Below are positions 47,122-57,252 of a DNA stretch of 64,000 nt, piece after piece. A program made the position numbers and the translations under genes. This DNA is from Tetracentron sinense. Taxonomy: Eukaryota; Streptophyta; Magnoliopsida; Trochodendrales; Trochodendraceae. Where the stretch lies: NCBI GenBank assembly GCA_015143295.1, contig CM026568.1, positions 35,286,441-35,350,440 on the forward strand. Reading direction: 5' to 3'. A model generated the notes under the pieces. That model saw only the letters and a list, made by a program, of their open reading frames with translations, ran no database searches and was not told the DNA's origin. Every line of letters begins with the position of its first letter. Positions within the stretch are counted from its first letter, which is position 1.

Positions 47122-48879
47122 ATGGGGGAGGTTATAAACCCTAATTTCCTCAAATTATTCCTCTGTTTCTTCAAATTTAATCGATTTTGAGTTCTATTTT
47201 GGTACTAATTTTGGCTGTTATGATCAGGAAGAAAAGAAACCAGAAGAGGAAGCGAAGAAACCACAAGAAGAGAAGCCAAAGGAGGAGAAGAAAGCGGATA
47301 AACCGAATGAATCAAAAGAACCTCCACCACCTGAGGAGATCGTCTTGAGAGTCTACATGCATTGCGAGGGATGCGCCAAGAAGGTTAGGAGATGCTTGAC
47401 CGGATTTGAAGGTTAGGATTTCTGATCGACTTTGTTCTGCATATATCTTTGTTATTTTTGAGGTGAGATTTGCTTGATAGTGTGCTCTGTTCTTCAGGTG
47501 TTGAAGATGTTCAGACCGACTGTACGACTCATAAGGTGGTTGTGAAGGGGAAAAATGCCGATCCTTTGAAGGTTTTGGAGAGAGTTCAAATGAAGAGCCA
47601 TAGGCAGGTTGAGCTTCTCTCTCCGATCCCAAAGCCTCCTGCCGCAGATGCGAAGAAGAGCGAAGACGATAAAGCGAAAGCTAAACCAGAAGAGAAGAAA
47701 GAAGAGGTTCGTCTTCTTGGCCTTCATATTTTTCCTTCCTTGTAGCTTCATATCTAGGATTTATGATGTTCCTGGTTCTGTTTGTGCATCCTCAGGTGAT
47801 TATTGTTGTGCTGAAAGTCCACATGCATTGCGAAGGTTGTGCGCAAGGAATGAGGAAACGTATACAGAGGATGAAAGGTAGATTTATCCGTTTGATTCGG
47901 GTTTCTTCTTCCATCTCGTCTCTGCATTCTTGCTTCTTGCGCAGTTTGTTCAATTCTCCCATCGAATTTCAGTATGATTCTGCTCAGATTTAACAGTCTC
48001 GCCTGTTCTCTATTTCCTTTTCCAACACAGAAAAGCCGCCCTGTTATCTTTTTATCAGTCTAACTCAAAAACAATCAAAATCTCACTATTCTCACCCCAA
48101 ATCCTTCTAAATTTCAACATTTATCTTTTGATTTAAATATTAAACTCATTAGATTTCTTTCAATTTTCGTCCAGTTGAAGTCAATTTATCTTCATTCTCA
48201 GCAAATTTCAACTCAAATCAATTTTTTTAGCCTGAAATCTACTCATTAAATATAAGATCAATTCTTCTAGCTCAGTACAATTTAGAATTGTTTCGATTTT
48301 GGTCCAGTTGATGTCAATTTATGATCATTCTCAGCAAATTTCAACTCAAATCACTTCTTTTAGGCCGAAATCTACTCATTAAATCTAAGATCTCAATACA
48401 AATTCTCGGAATTGTCAGGAGTTGAAGCTGCGGATCCAGATCTGGCGAGTTCACAAGTAACAGTGAAAGGCATCTTTGATCCAGCAGAGCTCGTGGAGTA
48501 CATCAACAAACGAACAGGAAAGCGCGCAGTGATCGTGAAACAAGAAGCAGAGAAGAAAGAACCAGAGAAGAAAGAAGAAGAGAAAGGGAAAAAGGAGAAG
48601 GACGAGAAAAAAGGAGAAGAAGGAGGAGAGAAAGAGAAAGAGAAAGAGAAAGAGAAAGAGAAGAAAGAAGGGCAAGAAGCAAAGGCAGCAGAGGAAGAGG
48701 CAAAAGTAGAAGTGAAGAAGAACGAGTACTACCCCTACTCTTACTTTCCTCCCAAATACGCCATGGAATACGGGTACGCCCCTCCTAGCTTCAGCGAGGC
48801 TCCTCCTCATCCCCAGTTCTTCAACGACGGTCCTCAGTTCTTCAGCGACGAAAACCCTAACGCCTGTTCGATTGTGTAA
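47122..48879 (+). CDS. HIPP: Heavy-metal-associated isoprenylated protein (HIPP7/ATFP3-like)
   Basis: Five exons: 47122-47130, 47228-47411, 47498-47706, 47796-47877 and 48419-48879. All have GT-AG introns and join in frame to 314 residues. The protein has a Lys/Glu-rich N-terminus, then two heavy-metal-associated domains, each with the metal-binding MHCEGC motif (Cys49/Cys52 and Cys146/Cys149). A long KE-repeat linker (about residues 180-245), a Tyr/Pro-rich segment and the C-terminal prenylation box CSIV follow. HIPPs bind copper, zinc or cadmium through the CxxC pairs and are farnesylated at the terminal Cys, which tethers them to membranes; roles in metal handling and stress are known for the family. 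The phase-1 introns after GFE(G) and RMK(G) match the family layout. A MITE sits in its promoter, and intron 4 carries a 133-bp tandem duplication. Confidence 0.93.
48158..48411. repeat. 133-bp tandem duplication in HIPP intron 4
   Basis: Two diverged head-to-tail copies share ccagttga(a/t)gtcaattta, cattctcagcaaatttcaac and gaaatctactcattaaat at a spacing of 133 bases. The second copy runs into the branch-site/acceptor region of the intron. Confidence 0.8.
48627..48661. repeat. gagaaa coding microsatellite
   Basis: Repeats of gagaaa within exon 5 encode alternating Lys-Glu. The tract length is likely to vary between individuals without breaking the frame, because the unit is six bases. Confidence 0.8.
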
Positions 48880-49690
48880 AAATAAATGAGCAGAAGATGT
48901 AAAATTTTAAAAATGGGAAAAATTAACGAATTTTCCCGTCTCTCCCTTCCTGTCTCTATCTCAACTCTGTTTAGTTCTTATCTCTTATGTTGTACTTTCT
49001 TTTATATTAATCAAATAATCTATTAACTAAATAACCTTTATTCTTCTTATTTTCAAACGACACACCTCTTTCCGTCTTTTTCCTCTATCCTCGAACGATA
49101 TAATTCTTGTAAAGAGTTATCTCAAATGTATAGATTTGTATTAACCTCTTAATTTAAAAAGATATTTGAGATATTTTAAGAGATTGTGATAAGAGAAATA
49201 GAGACATGTTGATTAGGCATCCTATCACTATCACTATTACGTTTTTCTTTCTCAAAACCGTCAAATCATACTACTCTTTGCTAGAGTACCCAATAACCTC
49301 ATCCATCTTTCCTATTAAAGGGCTAGAAATGAGAGAACTCACGTCTGTCTCTCTCTCCCTCTCTATGACAGAAGTTACAACAATGGTAACTCTCTTCCCA
49401 ACTCTCTGTTACGTCTCTCTCGGTAGTTTTGCAAAGTCACTCTTTATTTTCAATGCATTACATGTTAGTTCTTTTCATCATTCTCTCATCAAGCCTAAAA
49501 TTTTATCTATATCACCTCTCTCATAAAGTACTCCAACCAAGTAGTTGTTTATTTGATCATATAATTTGTTTTTACTTAATAACATGTATTCTTTGTAATT
49601 TTTATTTGGTTTGCAATTCTTAATCCCTTCGAAAATATTTTAACAAGTTATTTTTAAAAAAACCTTTCTAACATTTTAAATGTTATTTAC
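48880..49690. other. 3' flank of HIPP and intergenic DNA
   Basis: It contains the 3' UTR just after 48879 and AT-rich DNA. The frame 49206-49526 is low-complexity and resembles no family. Confidence 0.4.
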
Positions 49691-49694
49691 AATT

Positions 49695-49774
49695 CAAGAA
49701 ACTAAATTATTATCATGTGCATTGCACAAGGAACTAAATTATTATACTGTGCATTGCACGGGTGTCTTTGCTAG
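49695..49774 (+). mobile_element. Helitron 3' terminus
   Basis: The plus strand reads a hairpin gtgcattgcacgggt followed by ctag (49771-49774) and then T, matching the 3' ends of the two Helitron-like elements at 4158 and 11894. A second gtgcattgcac just upstream (about 49717) suggests a duplicated end. No matching 5' end is seen, so this is a fragment. Confidence 0.6.
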
Positions 49775-49859
49775 TGTGATATAATTAATAGATACCTAAA
49801 ATGTTACTCTTTCTAATATGAAATAACTAACGGTGGCACGTGCGATACACGTGAGAGCG

Positions 49860-50050
49860 AGGGTAAGGAGTTAACCACATTTAACAGGAGTTGAAAGGGA
49901 CACATGTTAACCCGCAAGTGCAATTGAACTCGGGGAGATTGATGAGCAAGTGGTAGTTTGGGAATTAAAATAAAATATTAAATCAAAGTTTTGTTTTATA
50001 TAAAAGTAGTTTAGGAATTTATGAAAAATCAAGCTACGCCTACGTCTCAC
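49860..50050. repeat. Dispersed repeat, inverted relative to 31126-31520
   Basis: The complement contains gagttcaattgcac and aaattcctaaactac in the same order as at 31126-31430. Confidence 0.6.
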
Positions 50051-50540
50051 ATTATAATTGTAAAAAATAAGAAAAGATAAGCTCGTGTTTTAACACTGAG
50101 GTTGTTTGAAAGCAAAATAGATGCAAGAGATTATTTTCTCTAATAGAGCCTCTTAAAGTTAAAACTCTCATCGGCAAAACTAATCTTGAAAGCTTGGAAC
50201 TTCGTCCCAAAATATTCTGTTATGATTGTGCTTTGTATTAGAGTTGATTGTCAGTTTAGAATCTTATTACTGAGTTATCCGTGAATCTCTTTTTAGTTTT
50301 TAGTTGGAGGGTTAGGTAATGACAATTTCATAATTTTTCAATAGTGTAAATGATATATATGTATTACAATTAGGTTTTATTTATTCGGTTGAAAATGAGA
50401 GCTAGAGGAAATTGTAATCCTTTTTTTTAAACAAAAAATTAGTGAAATATTTCTTTGCGTGGGCTTAAGGACCTTGCCAATCACAAAAATCTATGTATGA
50501 ATCTTTGCTATATTTTATTGGAAAATAGTTTAGGTATCCA
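50051..50540. other. Intergenic DNA, nothing recognised
   Basis: AT-rich, without long frames or repeat boundaries. Confidence 0.4.
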
Positions 50541-50745
50541 AGAATTCCATTTCCAAACCTAAGGCACCACCTCATTGGTGGATGTCCCTCTTCTTAAGTA
50601 CTTACCATAGTTGATGAGTATTTAAGAGGGGAGCATCTACCAATGAGGTGGTGCCTTAGGTTTGGAAATGGAAGTTGGTGAGTATTTAAGAGAAGAGGTA
50701 TCCACCAATGAGGTGATGCCTTAGGTTTAGAAATGGAATTCATAG
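50541..50745. mobile_element. Hairpin MITE with a triplicated arm
   Basis: gaattccatttccaaaccta...cacctcattggtgga pairs with two successive right arms (about 50610-50669 and 50673-50738), both ending in aggttt(g/a)(g/a)aaatgg. A single left arm with two right arms suggests a partial duplication. It is related to the elements at 23035-23165 and 51365-51550. Confidence 0.7.
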
Positions 50746-51021
50746 TTACGTATATCACTACTCTATTTTATTTGAGCTGTGATAGGCGTACCAATGAAAT
50801 CTATTTACAAACCTAAGGTTGGATCTCATTGGTGGCAATTAGTAGGTTAATTATATATATAATTGAGCCGAACTTTTAACAAGCCGAATAAAGGTGTGTT
50901 TAAACTTGGCTTGTTAATTAAATGAGTTCGAAAATCAAGCTTGAGCTTCACTTGTTTACTAAATAAACGAACGAGCTCAAGCTTTTAAGAAGCCTAGTTA
51001 TTCGGGAGCACCTTTGTTTGA

Positions 51022-51024
<3 letters not shown>

Positions 51025-51056
<32 letters not shown>
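51025..51056. repeat. Poly-C tract of 32 bases
   Basis: An uninterrupted run of 32 C follows a copy of the gagctcg repeat. Such a run can form i-motif/G-quadruplex structure, but its length is also a frequent sequencing or assembly artefact. Confidence 0.8.
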
Positions 51057-51058
<2 letters not shown>

Positions 51059-51364
51059 ATTGGTGCACTCCAAAACAAAATTTATCAGCCTTTTTACATG
51101 ATTTAAAAAATTAAAAAAATGTATTTTAATTTTTTATTTGGAGGGGACAAGTAGGAGGCTGCCTGCTGTAGGCTAAAGGGGGGCTGCTGGCCATCTGTTA
51201 AGATAATTCACCAAATTAGTAGATTTTTGCTGCTGTCTTAAAAATGTCCGTTTCTTACTGAAGAACCGAGTTGAAACCTGAAGAACCGAGTTGACATATG
51301 AAAGGTATTTACTGATGAATTAAATCAAGAGATTCACCACCATCGTGCTATAGCTTTTCACTAT

Positions 51365-51550
51365 GGGAAATAGTTAACGGACTCATGGATGTCATTTGCA
51401 AACCGGCATTCACCTATTGGTGGATGCCCCTCTTAAATGCTCACCAAAAAAATGGCATCTGAATCCATTAATTACACTGTAGTGAGCATTTAAAAGGGAG
51501 GCATCCACCAACCGCAGGTTATCAAATAAGATCCATGGGTCCGCCTATCA
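51365..51550. mobile_element. Hairpin MITE copy
   Basis: gggaaatagttaacgga at the left is the end seen at 23199. ggtggatgcccctcttaaatgctcac pairs with gtgagcatttaaaagggaggcatccacc inside. The right terminal repeat is degraded. Confidence 0.6.
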
Positions 51551-51559
51551 CTATTCTAT

Positions 51560-52195
51560 TAGTCGAGCAAAGTGAACAGTAGCAATGGTGTGGTTGTTCT
51601 CTTATTTCAAGGCGGCTATCGGATTATCAGCTACTACGAATTTTAGAGAAACGGTGCCAAATGTTGAGGCGTTCTGGATTTGGAGGGTCTACTCACTAAT
51701 GGTTAGTAGAGGTCCCACGGCCACGAGAATATCTATCTAGATATCCATAACTCGTGACCGCGACTGTTTTCCTATAATTCTACTTTTATATTCTCTTTCT
51801 GAATTAAATTACTGTAAGTAGTACTACTGTACTGTTTTTTATTATAAAAAAATGCTAAGAAAGAGCATTGAGTTGGGAGTTTATCTACAAGTGGCAGTGG
51901 TGGGGCTTAACTCGGGGAGGAGTTAATTGGTGTAGTTAATACTTCCTGCAGGATAGTTAGTGAGCTAAGAAGTCTATCACATGGTGATTGAATTTGTGCA
52001 CTGAGACGTCTATACCTCTGGGTCCTCCATTATTAATTCTCAATATTCCTTTGAGCATTGAGTAGCACACCGTTAGGTCAACTTGGTTGCCTAAGAGAAT
52101 TTTCCACCTAATCACTGGCTATGGAGAAAATTGGATACTGATTTAGTTAAGGAAAGTGATTAAAAAAAAACTGTCCTCACCTGTTTTAAATAATG
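51560..52195. other. Intergenic DNA at the retrotransposon insertion site
   Basis: No gene is recognised. It ends with gcccc, the target of the Tat insertion. Confidence 0.4.
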
Positions 52196-52200
52196 GCCCC

Positions 52201-53091
52201 TGTGAGGGAAAAAATACCGGACGGACACGCGTCAGCAGCAGCGTCTTCCACGTTCTGGTTTACTGGTAGAGGGTTGGAGCGGAGGGTGTGGCACCCTGAC
52301 CTGTACTCCGATGGTAAAGTCAGTAAGTGTTGAAGATGATGAACAGTAAATACAAGAACAGTCACTGAGAATTTCGCAAGGCACGGGAAGCACTGAACAC
52401 AAGGTCTGGATTAATGAACAAGTATCCCGTGCACTAAAAATCACGGGGTTTAAATAGGGCAAGGGTTGGTATGGCCATCGATGACCATGGATGGCCATAG
52501 GTGTCCATACCACGTGTCTTTGCACTCATTACCAAATATTTTAGACATATCTGCCGCCGGTTGCATTACACGTGAGAGCCTCCTATAAGTCCAATCGGAC
52601 GGGATCGAACGGTACGCAGAAATGACCAGCATTAAATGCCAAGACAGTGCTTTCGGCACGAAACGGCGGGTTCGGCACGCTTGCCGGAATTATGGATCGC
52701 ATCCTGATCACTTCCTCCTACGAGTCGGTCTCGTTGTTGACTCAAGCTCGGTTACGGCGTAGATGCCTTAAAATACAGCACGACATCGTTGTCGGTAAGA
52801 CAACGGACTCGTTGTTCGCGTAACGATATTGCCGTTGTCATGAGCACAACGTTCACGTTGTGCTTTAGACAACGAGCACGTTGTTAAAGCCACAACGGAA
52901 ACGTAGTTCTGCATGAGAACGAAGACGTCATAAGGCGCACAACGAGATCGTCGTGTATCAGACAACGTGTGACCCTTATATTTTAAGCACGTGACCCCAA
53001 CTCGTATCCACGTGTCACTTTCGTGAACAAAACGACAAAAACGAGCTCGTCCTACAACGCTGAGTTGGTTTTACGAATTTTATCCGTTACA
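52201..53091 (-). repeat. 3' LTR of the Tat element
   Basis: 891 bp. On the minus strand it starts tgtaacggat and ends ccctcaca. A TATA-like ctatttaaacc lies at about 52447-52457 on that strand. It differs from the other LTR at 52424, 52701, 52761, 52830, 52885, 52930, 52944 and 53059 (seven transitions, one transversion). Confidence 0.95.
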
Positions 53092-53105
53092 ATTTGCCCC
53101 TTTAT
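53092..53105 (-). promoter_or_regulatory. Polypurine tract of the Tat element
   Basis: The minus strand reads ataaaggggcaaat directly against the 3' LTR, the position where plus-strand cDNA synthesis is primed. Confidence 0.75.
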
Positions 53106-53430
53106 GATGCTTTGGAACGTAGTTCGAAGCGTCATAAACGGACAAAAGGTCATACCTGGCACCACCCCGGAAGACGAAACGTTGCGTGCTTCAAACGCTT
53201 ATTGAGAAGGTCGACCGTTCACGCCAGCTGGTTACGCGTGCGAACCGTCACGTCTCTTTAATGCGGACAAGCTGTCATCATCGCCGATTTGAATTTCGAA
53301 AACGCTTTAATGACCCTGACGGTTACTCTACTTGGTGAAAAGACGATCTTGCCACTACTCTTATTTTCGTTGATACAGGTGTACGGCTCAGATGAAGGGC
53401 AGTGGTGTATTTTCACAAACCTGAGATGCT

Positions 53431-53438
53431 TATAAAAT
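53431..53438 (+). promoter_or_regulatory. TATA box of the antisense gene
   Basis: tataaaat on the plus strand, 259 bases before the antisense start codon, is followed by a strongly CT-rich leader typical of plant 5' UTRs. A possible leader intron (53566-53633, gt...cccag) follows. Confidence 0.5.
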
Positions 53439-53696
53439 CCCATCGAATCCTTCTTCTCTCCCACCCTGTTTTATTAAGCACTGTTACTCTGCCGAATTCT
53501 CTTCTCAACCGAAAGTTCATCTTCCTCAAGCTCTTCAACAATCTCTCTGCGTTCTCTTCGGTTCGGTACGTTCTTCACCCTTTCCCTTGTTATTTCTTAC
53601 TGTTTCTCCCTTTCTCTCTTCTCTGATTCCCAGAGTGGTTCTGCTTTGCGCATATTCTGTTGTTCTTGTCCCTCTTCTCCGTTTCTTCCAATCACC

Positions 53697-56163
53697 ATGG
53701 CTGCCATCGTTCCCGTAGAACCCGCTAGGTTAGAAGAAGTTAGAGGCCCTTCCGATGATGAGGCCAGTTGCACAGGTAGTGCACCTCATGGTGCCTATAT
53801 TGAAAAATCCTCAGTTCTGCGCCAGCACCAGTTGGCACATCTGAACCGTTACAGGGAACGTTTCGATTTCCCTCCCAACGTCAATCTCCATTTCAAGCGA
53901 GATGATGCTGTCATAGACAGGCGCTCTGCCTGTACCATTGTCTATCTCTCCCAGCTTGAGGCTGGCCTACGCTTCCCTCTTCATCCCGTCCTGGATGAAG
54001 TTCTGTCCACCCTGCAACTCGCACCGGGACAAATGCACCCGGGCTTCCACAAATACATGTCCATGATGATCAAATTCATCAAGGACGGATACCCCATAGA
54101 GGCTAGGCATCTATTCCACTTCTGCCATGCCGTCAGATGCCGAGGCAATGACGACTGTTTGTACTCCTACTATTCGTGGAACAAGAAACCCCGATACCCA
54201 GAGCTCGTCTCAGGCATTCTCGATAGAGAAAGAAAATGGAAAGCCACTCCTTTCGTTATCTCTGGCGGCTGGAGGGCAGAGAATTCCATGGTCCCCAATG
54301 TTTTCCGAGCGGAAGCAGGTATACCACTATAGTCATCCGTTGTCCGTTGTGCACCGTTGCCCTGACTCCTTTCTCGTTGTACGTTGTACGCTCTCGTCCT
54401 GCTAATTCTCTCGTTGTACTCACTTTGTTTTCCTGTGTGCAGTTGACCCGAAGAAGTTCCCGTACAAGAAGTTGGCCCCAGAAGAAGAATGCCTCATTAC
54501 CGGTATCCGCCGTGCTCGAGGTGGAGAATACATCAGGTGGAAACCGCTCGGGTTCGACACGCAGGTCTCCTCCAGCACCCCAACAATTACTCAACAGCAA
54601 CCACAACAACAGCAACAGCAACAGGGCACCTCCACTTCCGCACCTTCACCAACATTTCATCTAACCGAAGAAGAAGAAGAAGAAGACATTGCCGACACAA
54701 ACCCACCTCCACTAAGCAGGAAGCCGAGGTCTGCTCGCCCTGCGGTTCAGCCGCCTCCACCGCCACCACCGCAGAAGAAGAAGAAGAATCATTCTTCCAA
54801 GGGTACAGCGTCTGCTGACCCGAAGAGAAAGATGCCCACCCAGGCCGAGTTCGAGGCCAGAAAGAAGGCCAAGGCGGACAAACGCCTGGAGAAAGAGACC
54901 GCAGCCATTACTGCTCCCCCCTCCTCCTCTGCCGTTCCTCCATTAAGTCCAAGGGCAGAGGAGACAACGGCAGTGCCCGAGGACAGCTCGGCACCTGGCC
55001 CTTCTCGAGCTGCCACTGCCCCAGCCAGCACGAGCTCCGCTGTCGTTGCCTTGGCCGCAACAGAAGCTGGCGCAACGAGTCTCCCGGCTTGTATGCTGCC
55101 GTCCTCCGCTAAGACTGGTCACCCGACTTCTCTCGGTTCGGGGTACCGACCGTGAACGAATCGGTGAAGAGCTCGGAGACGGCAGCCCGAGCTCTGACTT
55201 ACACGATGAGGCTGCCTCGAGACATCGCTGAAGTCAGCCAACTCCACCTGTCCGAACTGTCCTACGCCACCTGCCAAACTGTGGCGACAGTAAGCTTCTC
55301 CCTCCCTCGTCTCCTACCTCAACTGTTTGAAATATTACTTCTCGTTGTGCTAACGCCCAGACATTTCCTTGCAGATGAACACGCTCGTGCAAGAGCTCTG
55401 TGATCGCAGCCAGGATAAGTACACTCAGCTACGAGACGGGATCAATTACTGGAGAGACAGGACGGGGACGTTGGAGCAGACTCTTACTGAAGAGAGACTC
55501 AAGGCAGACTTTGATCTGTCTTAAGCCAAAGCTGACACCGTTCGTGCTGAGGTAAGGCTAAACACGGCCACCAAGGTACGGGAAAAGGCTGAGGCTGAGG
55601 CACGATCAGCAAAGGAGGTTGAAAAGAAGGCCAAGCATGAGGTAGAGAACGCTGTTGTACGCATCAGCGAATTGGAGCATGTCTCCCAAGTTTTGGGCAG
55701 ACAGCTGGAGGAAACCGAGGCAGCCAGGTTAGCACTGGCGGAGGAGCTCGAGGAGGCCAAGAAAACTCAAGAGGACACTGAGAGGTCCGTGACCCTGAGA
55801 CTGCAGCAACATTATCAGTCTCAGATGGACACGCTCTTAGACGAAGATAGGGCTGAGACCGAGAAGGAGGTTCTCGAATCACTCCGCCAACAAGGCCGCC
55901 TGAAGGAAGACAATGAAGAGGACGCCACCACGTTCTCCGAGCTTCAAAGCAAAGAACTGATCGAGCTCGACAACGAGCCCGAGGTGCAAGGCGATGAGCA
56001 GCCTCACTTTCTTGAAGGTCCTGCACCCCTCCCTACCGAGCCAGCTGCCCCAGAACTTCCTCCTGCTGCCGATGAAGTCACTCCGGTTGAAGCCCCAACT
56101 GCTGAAGCCTCTACCTCTGCCCCTGCTGCAATGACGACAGATGCTGACCCTGAGCTTGTCTGA
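53697..56163 (+). pseudogene. Antisense extra gene of the Tat element (Transposase_28-like), spliced, damaged
   Basis: It runs opposite to gag-pol. Exons are 53697-54318, 54443-55289 and 55375-56163, with GT-AG introns of 124 and 85 bases; the first junction is phase 1, the second phase 0. Residues about 75-200 (SQLEAGLRFPLHPVLDEVL, LAPGQMHPG) resemble the plant 'putative gypsy-type transposon' family (Pfam Transposase_28), whose function is unknown. A Gln-, Pro- and Lys-rich linker with a possible nuclear signal follows, then a conserved RLPRDIAEV-like block, a long coiled coil and an acidic Pro/Ala-rich tail. I chose MAAIVPVEP as start; an in-frame ATG (53646) overlaps the leader-intron area. 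Two lesions are a one-base loss of frame near 55110 and a TAA at 55522-55524. Such antisense frames are reported in plant Tat elements. Confidence 0.8.
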
Positions 56164-56495
56164 TCTGCTACTCCTCTGATCCCCTGCTCTTCTTTATGTT
56201 CCTGCTTCTCTCTTTTGACGATGTAAATTCTCCTTTTTCCCTCTTATGGGAGTTTATCACTGTAATGGCCCAGAAATGGGTCTTTAAAATGAATAGATAG
56301 CTCCTCTTCCTTATGTTTACACTTCTTTTCACCTCGTAGCATAGTACAACGCATGCACATAGAATAAGAAAGAACACAACATAAGTAGTTGAATGATTTT
56401 TCACAATCCACTATACCGATGTTAATGCGGTGCTTCGCTATGTGAATGTTTGGATATTCGCGAAATTATAACTGTTGTATACCAAATAAACTATT
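56164..56495. other. 3' flank of the antisense gene
   Basis: Non-coding. It contains the probable end of the antisense transcript (tgtaaat...aaaatgaatag around 56222-56295), followed by unique sequence up to the tandem array. Confidence 0.4.
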
Positions 56496-56497
56496 TT

Positions 56498-56880
56498 GAC
56501 CAAAACACTACGAGCAAAACACTATGAGTAGAACGCTATGATCAAAGCACAACGAACAAGCACTATAAGTAGAGTACTACGAGTAGAGTACTACGATCAA
56601 AGCACAACGATCAAAACACTACGAGCAAGCATCGCGAGCAAAGCACTACGAGCGTTCGCTATGAACGTTCACCATGAGCAAAGCACTACGATTAAAGCGC
56701 CATGATCAAAGCACCACGAGCTAACACTACGATCAATCACTTATGAATAAGCACTACGAGCGTTCGCTATGAACGTTCACCATGAGCAAAGCACTACGAT
56801 CAAAGCGCTACGAGCTATCACCACGAGCAAACACTACGATCAATCACTTATGAACAAGCACTATGAGCAAGCACTGATCC
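56498..56880. repeat. Tandem-repeat array between antisense gene and pol
   Basis: About 30 variants of an 11-14 base word (core gcactacgagcaaa) form the array. A higher-order unit of about 108 bases is visible: gcactacgagcgttcgctat recurs at 56643 and 56751, and gatcaatcacttatgaa at 56731 and 56838. Tandem arrays in this position are known in Tat-type elements and can seed genomic satellites. Confidence 0.85.
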
Positions 56881-57252
56881 AGATACATCATTCGCGTAGT
56901 TCACTGTGAATGCAATCTGACAAATAAAATTCATAGGACGAACGCAATGTAACTCAGTTCTGAAGCACATGCTCAGAGGATGTCATTAGGATAAGCCACT
57001 AGATTTGCTCAGATGACATCCTTATATAAGCCACTCGTGTTCGTCATGAGTACGTTGTTCAGTCAAAACTTTATTTGAATTACTTGCAGAACATTCACAA
57101 TATTACACTGAGGAACTAGACAGAAAATAACATAGACAACGAGCAGGCACATAATATTGCAAATCACATGTTGAAATATGAACACTATGATTATGTAAAA
57201 TCACCGAAAACTTGTAAGCACAACGATGAACGTAAATAGCATATCACAGATT
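56881..57252. other. Non-coding spacer downstream of pol
   Basis: It contains an imperfect inverted pair 'gctcagaggatgtcatta...gataagccacta' and 'gctcagatgacatccttatataagccact' (about 56970-57045). No coding sequence is seen. Confidence 0.4.

Noticed and set aside
48451..48810. 119-codon Leu/Phe-rich minus-strand frame
   Set aside because: It is the complement of the KE-repeat exon of the HIPP gene. The apparent hydrophobicity is an artefact of reading GAA/AAG repeats backwards.
52232..52659. Minus-strand frames of 97 and 69 codons in the LTRs (also 63092-63519)
   Set aside because: They lie wholly within the LTRs, are present twice because the LTRs are repeated, and show no domain.
54256..54818. 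Frames of 109-142 codons overlapping the antisense gene in other frames
   Set aside because: They cross the intron and lie over the low-complexity CAG/GAA region. The spliced exon model explains the sequence better.
55290..55403. Reading-through of the antisense gene past 55289
   Set aside because: The sequence has a clear gtaagc donor at 55290 and a ttgcag acceptor at 55374, and the frame continues exactly after splicing.
56498..56880. Tandem array considered as a CRISPR-like array
   Set aside because: The units are contiguous without unique spacers and sit in a plant retrotransposon. It is a minisatellite.
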